Shown piece after piece: positions 53,792 through 64,000 of a stretch of DNA of 64,000 bases. Position 1 is the first letter of the stretch. Every line of letters begins with the position of its first letter. The notes under the pieces were generated by a model. It was not told the DNA's origin and did not search any database. It saw only the letters and a program-made list of their open reading frames with translations. The stretch spans positions 1-64,000 of the forward strand of contig PFXG01000079.1 in NCBI GenBank assembly GCA_002791545.1. Reading direction: 5' to 3'. The stretch comes from Zetaproteobacteria bacterium CG_4_9_14_3_um_filter_49_83. Its GTDB lineage: Bacteria; Pseudomonadota; Zetaproteobacteria; Mariprofundales; Mariprofundaceae. Position numbers and translations under genes: made by a program.

Positions 53792-53806
53792 AGAGGTTAA
53801 GGGCAA

Positions 53807-54250
53807 ATGTTTTCTGGTGGGCATACCAACAACATGGATATCAAGGGGCGGGTGAACGTTCCTGCACCGTTCCGTGATGTACTTCGTCATCAGTATGGCG
53901 ATGCCCGAATGATGATTACACTTGATATTTTTGACAATTGCCTGCGTGCTTATCCCCTTCAGGAATGGGAAGCGTTCCTCGAAAAATTACGTCAGCAACC
54001 TTCCACCAATCGTACTGTGCGGCGTATTACGCGACGGGTCGTGGGCTCGGCGTTTGAATGCGAACCGGATAAGCAGGGGCGAGTGTTGTTAGCTCCGACA
54101 CTTCGTGATCATGCATCGCTTCAAAAAACAGTACATTTCTCGGGACATAACAATACATTTGAAATCTGGAGTCATGAATTGTGGCAGAAGGAGACAGGGC
54201 AATTCGATGAACCTTTTGACGAAGGGTTGCTCGCAGAGCTAGGTATCTGA
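53807..54250 (+). CDS. mraZ: transcriptional regulator MraZ
   Basis: 147-residue double SpoVT/AbrB-like DNA-binding protein opening the division cluster. MFSGGHTNNMDIKGRVNVPAPFRD and the second half RRVVGSAFECEPDKQGRVLLAP show the two repeats. Represses the downstream operon in E. coli. AAGGG upstream of ATG. Only one base separates it from rsmH. Confidence 0.96.
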   Translation: MFSGGHTNNMDIKGRVNVPAPFRDVLRHQYGDARMMITLDIFDNCLRAYPLQEWEAFLEKLRQQPSTNRTVRRITRRVVGSAFECEPDKQGRVLLAPTLRDHASLQKTVHFSGHNNTFEIWSHELWQKETGQFDEPFDEGLLAELGI

Positions 54251-54251
54251 A

Positions 54252-55223
54252 GTGCTGGAGGATGCCGATGCCATCCCGAGCCAAAACACACACATACCAG
54301 TCTTGCCATCTGAGTTTGTATGTTCTTTTGTCGATAATCCTGATGGTCAGTATGTGGACGCTACGTTTGGTCGTGGCGGTCACGCCAGGCTTGCGCTTGA
54401 AAAGCTGTCACCTGCCGGGCGTCTGCTGGCGCTGGATCGAGATCCGGACGCAGTGGCAAAAGGCCGTGAGCTTGAAATGCAGGATTCGCGTTTCCGCATT
54501 CTCCACTTACCTTTTTCCAGTCTGGGTGAAGCCTTGATCAATGCGGGCTGGCAGAGCGTCGATGGCATTGGCTTTGATCTGGGAGTTTCGTCTCCGCAGC
54601 TGGATCAGGCTCAGCGTGGTTTTTCTTTTCAGCAGGCTGGCCCGCTTGATATGCGGATGAACCCTGAAGCAGGCAAGCCACTGAGCGAATTGTTGAAGCA
54701 TGTTGGCGAACGCGAACTGGCAAATGTAATTAAAAGTTACGGGGATGAGCGTTATTCCAATCGGCTAGCCCGGGCGATTCTGAGCGCCGAGGCAAAGGGG
54801 GAGTTAACGGATACCAGAGCTCTGGAAAACATCATTTTTCATGCGATGCCTAAACAAGCCCGTTATGGCGGGGCGCATCCGGCTACACGGACATTTCAGG
54901 CGCTTAGAATTTGGGTGAATGCAGAGTACGACGAACTTAAACAGGCATTGGCGCAAGCTGCCGATGCATTAAAGCCGGGTGGAAAACTGGCGGTGATTTC
55001 TTTTCACTCTGGTGAAGATCGCCGTGTGCGTGATCAGATAGAAGCGATGGTGCATCCATGCACCTGCCCGCCACAGTTTCCAATCTGTGTGTGTGGCAAA
55101 AAACCATCTATGCGCTGGTTGCATAAAAAACCGATTCGGGCATCTGATGATGAGCTCACGGTGAATCCGCGCAGCCGTTCCGCATTGCTGCGTGTGGCTG
55201 AGAAGCTTGAGGTGGCACAGTGA
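54252..55223 (+). CDS. rsmH: 16S rRNA (cytosine1402-N4)-methyltransferase
   Basis: SAM-dependent methyltransferase of 16S rRNA C1402. 323 residues from GTG 54252. HIPVLPSEFV, VDATFGRGGHARLALEKL, GIGFDLGVSSPQLD, and GGKLAVISFHSGEDRRVRD are all present. Overlaps ftsL by 4 bp. Confidence 0.96.
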   Translation: MLEDADAIPSQNTHIPVLPSEFVCSFVDNPDGQYVDATFGRGGHARLALEKLSPAGRLLALDRDPDAVAKGRELEMQDSRFRILHLPFSSLGEALINAGWQSVDGIGFDLGVSSPQLDQAQRGFSFQQAGPLDMRMNPEAGKPLSELLKHVGERELANVIKSYGDERYSNRLARAILSAEAKGELTDTRALENIIFHAMPKQARYGGAHPATRTFQALRIWVNAEYDELKQALAQAADALKPGGKLAVISFHSGEDRRVRDQIEAMVHPCTCPPQFPICVCGKKPSMRWLHKKPIRASDDELTVNPRSRSALLRVAEKLEVAQ

Positions 55224-55510
55224 CTGACGTGCAAGTAAAAGCGATGGGAGCTCAGCGATATGGGCCTGTGCTGCTGCTGATTGCACTGACTGCAATTCTG
55301 GGTGGCGGACAGGTTTGGCTGGCACATGTGCGTATTGAAAATAACCGAACCATTCAGTCGGTGCGTGCTGATATTGAGTCGGCGCGCCAGAATATTCAAA
55401 AGCTGCGCCTTGAACTTTCCAGTATGACACGTCCTGAGAATCTTAAATCGGTTGCGCGCAAGAAACTCGGCATGCAAGCACCCTTGCCGATGCAGGTCGT
55501 CAGACCATGA
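55220..55510 (+). CDS. ftsL: cell division protein FtsL
   Basis: Small divisome protein: short cytoplasmic N-terminus, one transmembrane helix (YGPVLLLIALTAILGGGQV, about 14-32) and a coiled coil to about 80. 96 residues, normal. GTG start. Called mainly from position between rsmH and ftsI plus topology. Interacts with FtsB/FtsQ and FtsWI. Confidence 0.88.
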   Translation: MTDVQVKAMGAQRYGPVLLLIALTAILGGGQVWLAHVRIENNRTIQSVRADIESARQNIQKLRLELSSMTRPENLKSVARKKLGMQAPLPMQVVRP

Positions 55511-57387
55511 AACAACAAAAATTTTTACAGGAAACATTCATGCGCCGGCGGCTGGAAACAGTGGCTGCATTCATGGTGCTGGGGCTGGCGCTGTTGATGA
55601 TCCGTGCTGTTGATTTGCACTGGTTACAGGGCGATGCTTTAAAGGCCAGGGCCGATAGGCAGCAATTCCGTCAATACAGTGTGAATGCACCCAGAGGGCC
55701 GATTGTGGATCGGAACCATCGGGTGTTATCAGAGAGTATCGAGGTGCCGTCTGTAGGCGCCCTGGCTGAAGAGTTTCCGGCTGAATTATTGCCAAAGGTT
55801 GCTGAAGTGTTGCAGCAGACGCCCTCCGGTCTGGCTGACAAGTTGAAGCAACGTCAGGGCTTTGTATGGCTGGCACGACAAATGACGCCAACGCAGGCAG
55901 AAACGATTGAGCAAATGAATATTCCGGGTGTGCGCATTGAGCATGAGTGGAAGCGTTTTCATCCGCTGGGCCCTGAAACGGGACATATTCTTGGTTTTGT
56001 CGGTCTGGACAATCACGGGCTGGAGGGTGTTGAGCGTAGCTTTGATGCTTTTCTGCAAGGCGTTGAAGGTCTGCGTGTTGTGCAGCGAGATGCCAGAGGG
56101 CTTGCCTTGCCGGGTAGTAAATGGTTGCAACAGCCAAAAATGGGGCAGGAACTGGCGCTGACGATTGATGCCAATATCCAGAGCATTGCTTATACAGCGC
56201 TTGCCAATGGGGTGCATAAGAGCGAAGCCAAAGGCGGCTCGGTGATTGTGATGAACCCCTATAACGGCGAAGTGCTGGCGATGGCCAGTTGGCCGGGTTA
56301 CAACCCGAATAATTTTCGTCACCACAAACCCGGCCAATGGCGTAATCGGGCAATTACAGATGTCTTTGAGCCGGGTTCTGCCATGAAACCATTTACGATT
56401 GCGGCAGCGCTGGAGTCGGGTAAATGGCATGCAAACAGTCGGATCGATTGCGAAAACGGTGAATTTCGGGTGGCGGATTATGTGATTCACGATGATCATC
56501 CTGAGGGCTGGTTGACATTGACCGGTATTTTGCAGCGATCAAGCAATATTGGTGCCGCTAAACTGGCGCTGGGGCTGGGTGCAGAGCAGTTGCATCAATT
56601 TCTCGGCACATTGGGCTTTGGCAAACAGTCCGGAATTTCTATCGGTGGAGAGTCATCGGGTATTCTGCTTTCGGATAAGCGATGGGGGTCGGTAGAGACG
56701 GCCAATATTGCTTTTGGTCAGGGTATCGCAGTGACTACACTACAAATGGCAAGCGCCTTCAGTGTGCTGGCTAATGGCGGCATGAGCGTTCAGCCGCATA
56801 TTGTGGCGCAGCAAAACAGCGATGAACAACAACTGCGCGTGATAAAAGAATCGACATCCCGCAAGGTGATTTCAATGCTGGAAGCAGCGACTTCCGATGA
56901 GGGTACCGGACATCGCGCCGTACCGGATGGTTATCGCATTGCCGGTAAGACAGGAACCGCTCAAAAAGCCCATTCTGGCGGCTATTCAAAAGATAGCTTT
57001 ACGGCCGTTTTTGCGGGTATGGCGCCGGTGGAACATCCGGAAGTTGTGATTGTGGTGGTGGTCGATGAACCGAAGACATCGATATATGGCGGCGCAGTTG
57101 CGGCCCCGGTATTTAGGGAAATTGCCGCATCAACTTTACCTTACCTTGGTATACCTCCACAGCGTCATATGCCATCGGAATGGAACGTTTATCAGGTTGC
57201 CGGAGGCGATGCGCTGTATGATGAATCAAGCTTCAATGGACTTTCATTGCGTGAAGCCTATCAACTTGCCGAGCAACGCGGTCTGGCATTAAAGGCCTAT
57301 GGTCATGGCTGGGTAACCAGACAGTCACCTAAAGATATCACAGAGTTGTCAGCCGGATCAGTCGTGGAGGTGTGGCTCAATGAATAA
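55507..57387 (+). CDS. ftsI: peptidoglycan transpeptidase FtsI (PBP3)
   Basis: Septal transpeptidase of 626 residues. TM helix about 15-35; penicillin-binding dimerisation domain; transpeptidase motifs SAMK (Ser291, Lys294), SSN (345-347) and KTG (481-483). A C-terminal PASTA domain (about 565-626: NGLSLREAYQLAEQRGLALKAY...SVVEVWLNE) is present, as in FtsI of many proteobacteria outside the enterics and in Gram-positive PBP2x. Overlaps ftsL (4 bp) and murE (8 bp). Confidence 0.95.
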   Translation: MKQQKFLQETFMRRRLETVAAFMVLGLALLMIRAVDLHWLQGDALKARADRQQFRQYSVNAPRGPIVDRNHRVLSESIEVPSVGALAEEFPAELLPKVAEVLQQTPSGLADKLKQRQGFVWLARQMTPTQAETIEQMNIPGVRIEHEWKRFHPLGPETGHILGFVGLDNHGLEGVERSFDAFLQGVEGLRVVQRDARGLALPGSKWLQQPKMGQELALTIDANIQSIAYTALANGVHKSEAKGGSVIVMNPYNGEVLAMASWPGYNPNNFRHHKPGQWRNRAITDVFEPGSAMKPFTIAAALESGKWHANSRIDCENGEFRVADYVIHDDHPEGWLTLTGILQRSSNIGAAKLALGLGAEQLHQFLGTLGFGKQSGISIGGESSGILLSDKRWGSVETANIAFGQGIAVTTLQMASAFSVLANGGMSVQPHIVAQQNSDEQQLRVIKESTSRKVISMLEAATSDEGTGHRAVPDGYRIAGKTGTAQKAHSGGYSKDSFTAVFAGMAPVEHPEVVIVVVVDEPKTSIYGGAVAAPVFREIAASTLPYLGIPPQRHMPSEWNVYQVAGGDALYDESSFNGLSLREAYQLAEQRGLALKAYGHGWVTRQSPKDITELSAGSVVEVWLNE

Positions 57388-58891
57388 TGCCGAAACCCCA
57401 CCCGTTCAGCAGCCGTTGCAGAAGCTGGGATTTAACACGTCGGATGCTTTGCTGCATGGGCGCAATTTGCGTGATAATTCTCGTAACGTTGAAGCTGGGG
57501 ATGTATTTGTCTGTCTACCCAGGGCGGCGAGTCAGGCGCGTGCTTATTGTCAGAAGGCGATTGAAGCAGGTGCCGTGGCACTGGTCGGAACCAAAGATGC
57601 ACTTGTCGATACGACATCGTTCAGTGTTCCGTCGCTGGTGTTTGAAAATGTGAATGAACTGGCTGCGTGGTTGCGCCAATGGCATCAAAGCAGCCAAAGT
57701 AAAGTGCAATGCATCGGTATCACCGGCACAGATGGTAAAACCAGCGTGACCTGGATGTTAAGAGAGGCTTTGCAGCGTTTTGCCGGGCAAAGCAATACGC
57801 CGGGTGCATGGTCAGTGGGCACATTAGGGCTGATACGTTCAACGGATGAATGTGAGGAACTGGCTAATACGACGCCATCGTTATTAACGAATCACGATAT
57901 TCTGGCAGCAGCAATGCAGAGCCATGTTTCGACCGTGGTCTGGGAAGTGTCGTCGCACGGTATCGCGCAACAACGCATTGCAGGCATACCCTTTAGTCTG
58001 GCGCTTTGGACAACGCTGGGTCACGATCATATTGAGGATCATGGCAGCTTTGAACAATACGCCGCCAGCAAAGCATTGTTCATGCAAAAAACCATGCTCG
58101 GTGGCGGGCTGTTAATCGCTAACGGTGACCAGCCACAGCTGATGGATTACCTCAGAGATATGCCGGAAGTTCACTGTTATCAGCAGTGGCCTGCCGATAC
58201 CGGGGCAATGAAGGAAGATACGTTGTATTGGCAGCAGCAGGGAAATGAAGCGCTGCTTCTGCAACGCGGTTCCAATAAAGTGTTGATCCAACATGTGCCA
58301 CGCGGCCAGTTTCATGCGCAGAATCTGGCGGCAGTAGCAACTGTTTTGCATCTGCACTGGAAGATGCCTTTGGCTGAATTGCCACAACTGTTGAATCATA
58401 TGACAGCGCCACCGGGACGTATGCAGGCTGTTTCGGAGCATGTGTATGTCGACTTTGCGCATACGCCTGAAGCTTTGCAGGGCTGTTTGCAACAGGCCCG
58501 GGCATGGACGCAAGGACAGTTGAAGCTGGTGTTTGGTTGTGGCGGTAACCGTGATAAAGCCAAGCGTCCACAGATGGGTGCTGCGGCAGCCAACTGGGCC
58601 GATGAGATATGGCTGACGTCGGACAATCCGCGTGATGAAGCGGCTGAAACAATTATGCATGATATCTATGCCGGGATGACGATGGGATCTTCGGTATGTC
58701 ATATGCAGGCAGACCGTAAACAGGCTATTTATGCAGCGATAGCCAGCCTGCAAGATCAAGATGTGTTGGTGATTGCCGGTAAAGGTCATGAAAACTATAT
58801 GGAAACAGCGGGAAAGCGTGTGCCATGGTCGGATGCGGCAATTGCACGCGAAGCAGTTTTGAAATATGCCGGAGCGGCCTTATGCAACTGA
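57380..58891 (+). CDS. murE: UDP-MurNAc-tripeptide synthetase (meso-DAP adding)
   Basis: Adds the third amino acid of the stem peptide. 503 residues. GITGTDGKTSVTWML (ATP loop), TTPSLLTNHDILAAAM, and the DNPRDE motif (SDNPRDEAAETI) that indicates meso-diaminopimelate specificity. HTPEALQGCL is also typical. Eight-base overlap with ftsI, ten-base overlap with murF. Confidence 0.96.
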   Translation: MNNAETPPVQQPLQKLGFNTSDALLHGRNLRDNSRNVEAGDVFVCLPRAASQARAYCQKAIEAGAVALVGTKDALVDTTSFSVPSLVFENVNELAAWLRQWHQSSQSKVQCIGITGTDGKTSVTWMLREALQRFAGQSNTPGAWSVGTLGLIRSTDECEELANTTPSLLTNHDILAAAMQSHVSTVVWEVSSHGIAQQRIAGIPFSLALWTTLGHDHIEDHGSFEQYAASKALFMQKTMLGGGLLIANGDQPQLMDYLRDMPEVHCYQQWPADTGAMKEDTLYWQQQGNEALLLQRGSNKVLIQHVPRGQFHAQNLAAVATVLHLHWKMPLAELPQLLNHMTAPPGRMQAVSEHVYVDFAHTPEALQGCLQQARAWTQGQLKLVFGCGGNRDKAKRPQMGAAAANWADEIWLTSDNPRDEAAETIMHDIYAGMTMGSSVCHMQADRKQAIYAAIASLQDQDVLVIAGKGHENYMETAGKRVPWSDAAIAREAVLKYAGAALCN

Positions 58892-60279
58892 CGGGGCAGC
58901 AAATGCAGCAGGCGACGGGTGGAAGCTGGCGTTACGGTGTGCCGGCGGTGGTCTCATCCATTTCCACCGATACACGATCATTTACAGAGGGCGAATGCTT
59001 CCTGGCTTTGCGCGGACCGAAATTTGACGGTCATGTTCATGCTGAACCCGTTGCAGGCCGGGCGCAGGCACTGATTGGCGATGCTCAGGGAGCAGCGTTG
59101 TGGACGCCATTCGATGTGCCGCAGTTGATTGTTGAGGATACGCTTGTGGCACTGGGTCAACTTGCTCATGCCTGGCGTAAAGACCTTCCCGCTACACTTG
59201 TGATCGCCATTACCGGTTCATACGGGAAAACCACTGTGCGAGATATGTTACGCCATGTGCTCAGCCGGGCCGGCCTGAAGGTGCATGCCACACAGGCCAA
59301 TCTGAACAATCTGGTGGGCGTTCCCAAAACATTGATGGCCGTATCAGCGGATGCTGACGTGGCATTGATTGAGTGCGGTATCAGCGAATGTGGCGAGATG
59401 GAGAAGCTGGCGGCGATTGTTGAACCGGATGTGGCTGTGATGACGGGACTGACGTCTGCGCACGCGCAGGGATTGGGTGGCTTGCGGGGCGTAGCACAGG
59501 AAAAAATGAAATTATTCGACACGCTGACGCCACACGGATGGGTTGCGCTGGGTCAGGGTGTGACCGGGCAGTTGGCGGCAATCGGCATCAAAGCGGCAAA
59601 ACTTGATGAAACAGCGACGGTAGATATGGCAGATGCACCGATTAAAGGTGTTTTGCACGGTTGCACATTGAAGCTCGATGATGGTTTAGACGAAGCTACT
59701 GTAGCGTTGGCTCTGCCTGCGCCGCACTGGGCCAGCAATATGGCTTTTGTCATGGCCATCGCAAATAAAGTTCTGATGCAGCATTTTCCGCAAAATAAAA
59801 ATACAAGTATCACGCAAATGGCTCAATGGCTGGCTGACTGGCAACCGGTAAAAGGACGCATGCAAAGCAAAAAGTACGATCATTTGACTGTGCTGGATGA
59901 CAGTTACAATGCCAATCCGGTGTCTATGCAAGCTGCGCTGGATACGCTGAATGCGTTGGATGGTTATCGCATCGCTGTGATTGGCGATATGGCTGAATTA
60001 GGCGACGATGCGATAGATGCTCATATCAATCTCAACGTGGGAAGTGTCGAGCAAGTGATTCTGGTGGGTTCAAATATGCGCCATTTGCATCAGAAATTGA
60101 CGGTGCAGAAGCAGCCATGCTGCTGGTACGCCAATACCGAAACCTTACTGGCTGATATGACACGGTTACAAACGAGCTGGCCCGAAGCAGCAACGGTTTT
60201 GCTCAAAGCATCGCGCAGCATGCATCTGGATTTGCTGCTGGAATCTCTGCGCGAACAGGAGACATGCGATGCTGTATAA
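58882..60279 (+). CDS. murF: UDP-MurNAc-tripeptide--D-Ala-D-Ala ligase
   Basis: Adds D-Ala-D-Ala. 465 residues from ATG 58882. Substrate-binding [18 protein letters not shown], then [15 protein letters not shown] (ATP loop), and [16 protein letters not shown], a MurF hallmark. Overlaps murE by 10 bp and mraY by 11 bp. Confidence 0.96.
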   Translation: MQLTGQQMQQATGGSWRYGVPAVVSSISTDTRSFTEGECFLALRGPKFDGHVHAEPVAGRAQALIGDAQGAALWTPFDVPQLIVEDTLVALGQLAHAWRKDLPATLVIAITGSYGKTTVRDMLRHVLSRAGLKVHATQANLNNLVGVPKTLMAVSADADVALIECGISECGEMEKLAAIVEPDVAVMTGLTSAHAQGLGGLRGVAQEKMKLFDTLTPHGWVALGQGVTGQLAAIGIKAAKLDETATVDMADAPIKGVLHGCTLKLDDGLDEATVALALPAPHWASNMAFVMAIANKVLMQHFPQNKNTSITQMAQWLADWQPVKGRMQSKKYDHLTVLDDSYNANPVSMQAALDTLNALDGYRIAVIGDMAELGDDAIDAHINLNVGSVEQVILVGSNMRHLHQKLTVQKQPCCWYANTETLLADMTRLQTSWPEAATVLLKASRSMHLDLLLESLREQETCDAV

Positions 60280-61339
60280 TTTCCTTTATCCGCTGGCGGA
60301 TCAGTATTCGATATTCAATCTGTTCCAATATATTACATTCCGCACCGTTTATGCTCTGATCACAGCGTTGGTGATTTGCTGGGTATTCGGGCCGATGTTT
60401 ATCCGCATGCTGAAGAGCCAGCAGGGTAAAGGGCAACCGATTCGGCGTGATGGCCCCGAGTCACACTTTTCAAAACAGGGAACGCCTACAATGGGCGGAC
60501 TGCTGATTTTGCTGAGTGTTACAGTGTCGACATTGTTATGGGCTAATCTGACGAATCTGTTTATCTGGTTGGCCTTGCTGGTAACACTGGGCTACGGGTT
60601 GATCGGCTGGCTGGATGATCATTTGAAATTAAGCCGCAATAATTCTGACGGGCTGGCTGGCCGCTGGAAGCTGATGCTGCAATTTGTCTTTGGTGGTATG
60701 GCGGCAGTCGGACTGTATATATTAACCGATCCGATAGTGGATGTGCCGTTTTTTAATGTGCAATGGCATTTCGGATACTGGTATATCCCGTTTGTGGTGT
60801 TTGTATTAATCGGCTCATCCAATGCGGTGAATTTGACAGACGGACTCGATGGTCTGGCTGTAGCGCCGACGTTTATGGTGGCAACAGCACTGGCCGTGGT
60901 GGTGTATCTGACCGGACACTCCCATTTTTCAGATTACCTGATGATTCCCTATGTGCCCGGTGCCGGTGAGCTGGCAATTTTCTGTGGTGCCATGGTCGGG
61001 GCATGTCTGGGATTTTTATGGTTTAACACTTACCCGGCGCAGGTGTTTATGGGTGATGTGGGGGCATTGGCTCTGGGCGGTGCTCTGGGCTTTGTTGCAT
61101 GTGCGGTGCATCAGCAGTTTTTGCTGGCCATTGCCGGTGGCTTGTTTGTGTTGGAAGCGGTTTCGGTGATGGTGCAGGTGGCAAGCTTCAAGCTGACCGG
61201 CAAGCGCGTGTTTCGTATGGCTCCTATCCACCATCACTATGAACTCAAGGGTTGGCCTGAACCGAAAGTGATCGTGAGGTTCTGGATTATATCATTAATT
61301 CTGGCGCTGGTGGCGTTGTCCACGCTGAAGATAAGGTGA
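60269..61339 (+). CDS. mraY: phospho-N-acetylmuramoyl-pentapeptide transferase
   Basis: Integral membrane enzyme making lipid I. 356 residues, about 10 transmembrane helices. Conserved [26 protein letters not shown] region, Asp motif [18 protein letters not shown], and the C-terminal [12 protein letters not shown] (HHH motif). Overlaps murF and murD. Confidence 0.97.
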   Translation: MLYNFLYPLADQYSIFNLFQYITFRTVYALITALVICWVFGPMFIRMLKSQQGKGQPIRRDGPESHFSKQGTPTMGGLLILLSVTVSTLLWANLTNLFIWLALLVTLGYGLIGWLDDHLKLSRNNSDGLAGRWKLMLQFVFGGMAAVGLYILTDPIVDVPFFNVQWHFGYWYIPFVVFVLIGSSNAVNLTDGLDGLAVAPTFMVATALAVVVYLTGHSHFSDYLMIPYVPGAGELAIFCGAMVGACLGFLWFNTYPAQVFMGDVGALALGGALGFVACAVHQQFLLAIAGGLFVLEAVSVMVQVASFKLTGKRVFRMAPIHHHYELKGWPEPKVIVRFWIISLILALVALSTLKIR

Positions 61340-62712
61340 TGAAAATGAATCAGAGAAACAACAGTATTGCCATTGTTGGCATGGGTAAAACGGGCATCTC
61401 GGTGGCATCGTTCTACAAAGAATATGGCTTACGCTGTGAAGCTTTTGATGAACGACAGGCGACACTGCCTGAGGGTATGGATATCCCATTACACATCGGC
61501 CCGTTGAATGCTGACGAACTGGCACAATTTAAACGGATCGTGGTGAGTCCCGGTGTGCCATGGCAGCACCCTGAGCTGCTTGCATTGCGCCAGCGTGGTG
61601 CGGATGTCATTGGTGATCTGGATGTGTTTGTCGAACATAGCCAGGCTTCGCTGATTGCGGTGACCGGTACCAACGGCAAAACAACCACGACTGAAATGAT
61701 AGGCTTACTGCTGGAAACTTTGCCTGGAGGTTGCCTGACCGGTGGTAATATTGGCCGGCCGATGCTGGATTTATTGAATGAAAAAACACCGCCGCAACGC
61801 ATGGCGCTTGAGCTGTCCAGTTTTCAGCTGGAAAGAAGCCATGGGCTGCGGGCAGCAACGTCGATATTTCTGAATATTCAGGCCGATCATGTGGATGCGC
61901 ATCTGTCAGATGAAGAATACCTGAATGCTAAACTGAAGTTGTTTGAGCATCAGCAGGCAGGCAGCACCGCATATCTGCCTGCTGAATCGCGTTGGGATAA
62001 TCTGGCTGAGAAACTGTTGAGCCGGGATATCAGAGTGCATCGATTCGGCTTTGTTAAGCAGGGCTCAGTGGAAGAGGAGTCAGTGTCTGCCGGTGTTTAC
62101 AGAGGCCCGGACGGCTGCGGATTATTCTGGCACCACGAGGGACATCGGGTCGATATCAGTTGCTCGAATATTCCGGCGCGCGGTAGCCATCAGCATTTAA
62201 ACGTCGCCATAGCAGCGCAGGTTGCTTCAGATGAAGGGGTTCATCTGGATGTCATTTGTGAAGCGATCACTTCATTTAGAGGGCTGCCGCACCGCTTACG
62301 GAATCTCGGTAAAGTCAGGGGATACGAGTGGTTCGATGATTCCAAAGCAACCAATCCGGCGGCAGCTATCGCCGCGCTGGATTCATTTGATCGGGTGTTG
62401 TGGATTTGTGGCGGTTTGCGTAAAGGCATCGATCTTGCCGTATTAAAGCATGCGGTCAGTCAACATGTGGAAAAAGCATTTGTGATCGGCAGTGATCCGC
62501 AGAGTTTTGCGGCTTTACTAGAATCTGCGAATGTACCATATGAGGTGGTCGGAACCATGCAGGCCGCAGTCACGGCAGCATCGAAACATGGCAGCAAAAT
62601 ACCGGTATTATTATCTCCCGCAGCAGCCAGCATGGATCAGTTTGAAAACTATGCCCATCGGGGCCGGGTGTTCCTGCAATCAATTCAGGCGTTGAAAGGA
62701 GCTTCGGCATGA
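61336..62712 (+). CDS. murD: UDP-MurNAc-L-alanine--D-glutamate ligase
   Basis: Second amino acid of the stem peptide. 458 residues. Rossmann start [20 protein letters not shown] loop [26 protein letters not shown], and [17 protein letters not shown]. Coupled to mraY and ftsW by 4-bp overlaps. Confidence 0.96.
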   Translation: MMKMNQRNNSIAIVGMGKTGISVASFYKEYGLRCEAFDERQATLPEGMDIPLHIGPLNADELAQFKRIVVSPGVPWQHPELLALRQRGADVIGDLDVFVEHSQASLIAVTGTNGKTTTTEMIGLLLETLPGGCLTGGNIGRPMLDLLNEKTPPQRMALELSSFQLERSHGLRAATSIFLNIQADHVDAHLSDEEYLNAKLKLFEHQQAGSTAYLPAESRWDNLAEKLLSRDIRVHRFGFVKQGSVEEESVSAGVYRGPDGCGLFWHHEGHRVDISCSNIPARGSHQHLNVAIAAQVASDEGVHLDVICEAITSFRGLPHRLRNLGKVRGYEWFDDSKATNPAAAIAALDSFDRVLWICGGLRKGIDLAVLKHAVSQHVEKAFVIGSDPQSFAALLESANVPYEVVGTMQAAVTAASKHGSKIPVLLSPAAASMDQFENYAHRGRVFLQSIQALKGASA

Positions 62713-63839
62713 AAGCGTGCGCCAAACCCGATAGCATTTTGCTGAGCTGTGTGCTCGCATTGCTATTGCTGAGCGTGCTTATGGTCAGTAGTGCCAGTCT
62801 GAGTGTGGCTGAGATTCGCTATGGTGACCCATTTCAGATTATTCAGCACTGGTTGGTGTATATTCCGATTGGACTGGTGTTGTTATGGATAACATCACGG
62901 GTTGATCCGGTCTGGTGGAAATCGGCGGCCTTGCCTTTGGTTGTTGTGGCTTTTCTGGTCATGCTGGGCGTGTTGTTATTGGGTCAGCGCATCAATGGCG
63001 CTACGCGCTGGTTTTCGTTGTTTGGCATGAGTTTCCAGCCGGTAGAAATATTGAAGCCGATGGTGGTTGTGTATATGGCCTATTACCTGTCGAGTTTCAC
63101 AGAACGGCTGAATCATTTTGCCACTGGTCTGGCGCCGATGCTGATTATTCTGATGGTGTCTGTGATGCTGTTGATGCTACAGCCGGACTTTGGCAATGCG
63201 GTGTTGTTGACGCTGACCTGTATCGGTTTGTGGTTTCTTGGCGGCGTGCCTTTCAGGCATTTGGGCGGTATGGCGCTGATGGCTTTGCCTTTGGCTCTGG
63301 TAGCCATTATTGCCGAACCTTATCGCGCCAAGCGATTTTTCAGTTTTACTGACCCATGGGCTGATCCGCTCGGTAGTGGTTATCAACTGGCGCAGTCGAT
63401 GATTGCATTTGGCTCGGGTGGATTAACAGGAACGGGATTGGGACAGGGTGTGCAGAAGCTGTTTTATTTGCCGGAAGGTTTCACCGATTTCATCGCAGCG
63501 GTGATGGGCGAAGAATTGGGCTTACCAGGCACAGCCGCGCTGATTGCAATATTTGCAGTGATGATCGGGCGCAGCTTTTATCTGGTATATCACCACGAAG
63601 ATGCCTTTCAGCGATTGCTGGTTTGCGGCTGTATCATGCTGATTGGTTTTAGCTTCATGATTAATATGGGCGCTGTGATGGGTATGATTCCGACCAAAGG
63701 TATGCCCATACCATTTCTTTCATATGGCGGTAGTGCACTGTTTGGTAACTGCATATTGATGGGCGTGATTCTGTCGGTACAGCGCCATGCAAAAAGCACG
63801 GTGAGTAACAGTTATAGCTCGCCAAGGCTGGTCACATGA
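62709..63839 (+). CDS. ftsW: septal peptidoglycan polymerase FtsW
   Basis: SEDS-family glycosyltransferase partnering FtsI. 376 residues, about 10 transmembrane helices. INGATRWFSLFGMSFQPVEILK and SYGGSALFGN are typical; a conserved Asp lies in the extracellular loop region around FFSFTDPWADPLGSGYQ. Overlaps murD by 4 bp and murG by 4 bp. Confidence 0.96.
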   Translation: MKACAKPDSILLSCVLALLLLSVLMVSSASLSVAEIRYGDPFQIIQHWLVYIPIGLVLLWITSRVDPVWWKSAALPLVVVAFLVMLGVLLLGQRINGATRWFSLFGMSFQPVEILKPMVVVYMAYYLSSFTERLNHFATGLAPMLIILMVSVMLLMLQPDFGNAVLLTLTCIGLWFLGGVPFRHLGGMALMALPLALVAIIAEPYRAKRFFSFTDPWADPLGSGYQLAQSMIAFGSGGLTGTGLGQGVQKLFYLPEGFTDFIAAVMGEELGLPGTAALIAIFAVMIGRSFYLVYHHEDAFQRLLVCGCIMLIGFSFMINMGAVMGMIPTKGMPIPFLSYGGSALFGNCILMGVILSVQRHAKSTVSNSYSSPRLVT

Positions 63840-64000
63840 TGCCAAGGAAGCCTTTATTATGCATTGCCGGAGGCGGCACGGGTGGCCATGTGATGCCTGC
63901 AATTTCATTGGCAGATGCAGCACGCAAGAGCTGGCCGGACTTGCGGGTTCGTTTCATAGGTGCCAGACGCGGACTGGAAGCACAGTTATTACCGAAGCGC
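63836..64000 (+). CDS. murG: undecaprenyl-PP-MurNAc-pentapeptide GlcNAc transferase, 5' part
   Basis: Begins ATG 63836 overlapping the ftsW stop (ATGA), and runs off the window after 55 codons. LLCIAGGGTGGHVMPAISLA is the MurG glycosyltransferase start. Makes lipid II at the inner membrane. Confidence 0.95.
   Translation, partial: MMPRKPLLCIAGGGTGGHVMPAISLADAARKSWPDLRVRFIGARRGLEAQLLPKR

Larger units (their letters stand above)
53399..53806. other. divergent intergenic region before mraZ
   Basis: About 400 nt between the kinase and mraZ. Contains two TGGGT boxes on the minus strand and three on the plus strand (listed separately), and the palindrome-like TTGAAAATTCAA near 53516. No supported gene. 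Confidence 0.5.

Overview
The window is bacterial chromosome from a Gram-negative, ubiquinone-using proteobacterium. The evidence is LptD, SurA, RND/TolC envelope genes, UbiG, an aerobic-type HemF and a complete mra/mur/fts cluster. The gene mix (an O2-binding di-iron protein beside a hybrid sensor kinase, PPK2, a DUF4080 radical SAM enzyme, a SIMPL protein) would suit a zetaproteobacterium such as the Mariprofundus group, but that placement is inference from gene content and has not been tested.

Layout. 1-2.9 kb (minus strand): a short type IV pilin, a small protein, an orphan receiver protein with a Cys-rich tail, a dehydrogenase-like protein and thioredoxin 2. 2.9-13.5 kb (minus strand): a tightly packed envelope-export run of TetR, RND adaptor, RND pump, TolC-like channel, HlyD-like lipoprotein, ABC ATPase, ABC permease and then a B12-type radical SAM protein. 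14-18.4 kb (plus strand): an O2-binding di-iron-type protein coupled to a PAS hybrid kinase, a cupin, and a SIMPL protein whose signal peptide is interrupted by a T-tract frameshift. 18.4-20.7 kb: an accessory patch with REP-like palindromes, a broken membrane gene and a stand-alone HipA-like kinase (YjjJ type). 20.8-30.2 kb: ppk2, hemF, ubiG, then lptD-surA-pdxA-yqgE and a flavodoxin. 30.2-31.2 kb: a HigB-HigA pair fused in frame. 31.3-42.4 kb: phosphatase, folE-purN, argD-argF, trpF-trpB-trpA-cyclic nucleotide phosphodiesterase-accD, a 152-bp MITE-like element, folC and a Kef-type antiporter.

42.4-52 kb is a mobile or defence island: a truncated IS21-family end, a 5' scrap of a second folC, a HEPN-SNF2 helicase gene overlapping a GHKL (Hsp90/sacsin-like) ATPase gene with a C-terminal zinc/HNH-like domain, a 46-codon ORF, a large truncated folC, an HI0074/MNT pair, and remnants of DUF4160 and (probably) RAYT genes. 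The HEPN-SNF2/GHKL-zinc pair is the best candidate for a little-described anti-mobile-element system. The two folC remnants suggest it arrived by recombination from a relative.

52-64 kb returns to core genes: DUF523, a PfkB kinase, then the division and cell-wall cluster mraZ-rsmH-ftsL-ftsI-murE-murF-mraY-murD-ftsW-murG, most members overlapping by a few bases, with murG cut by the window end. TGGGT boxes upstream of mraZ fit MraZ autoregulation. No tRNA, rRNA or CRISPR array was recognised.
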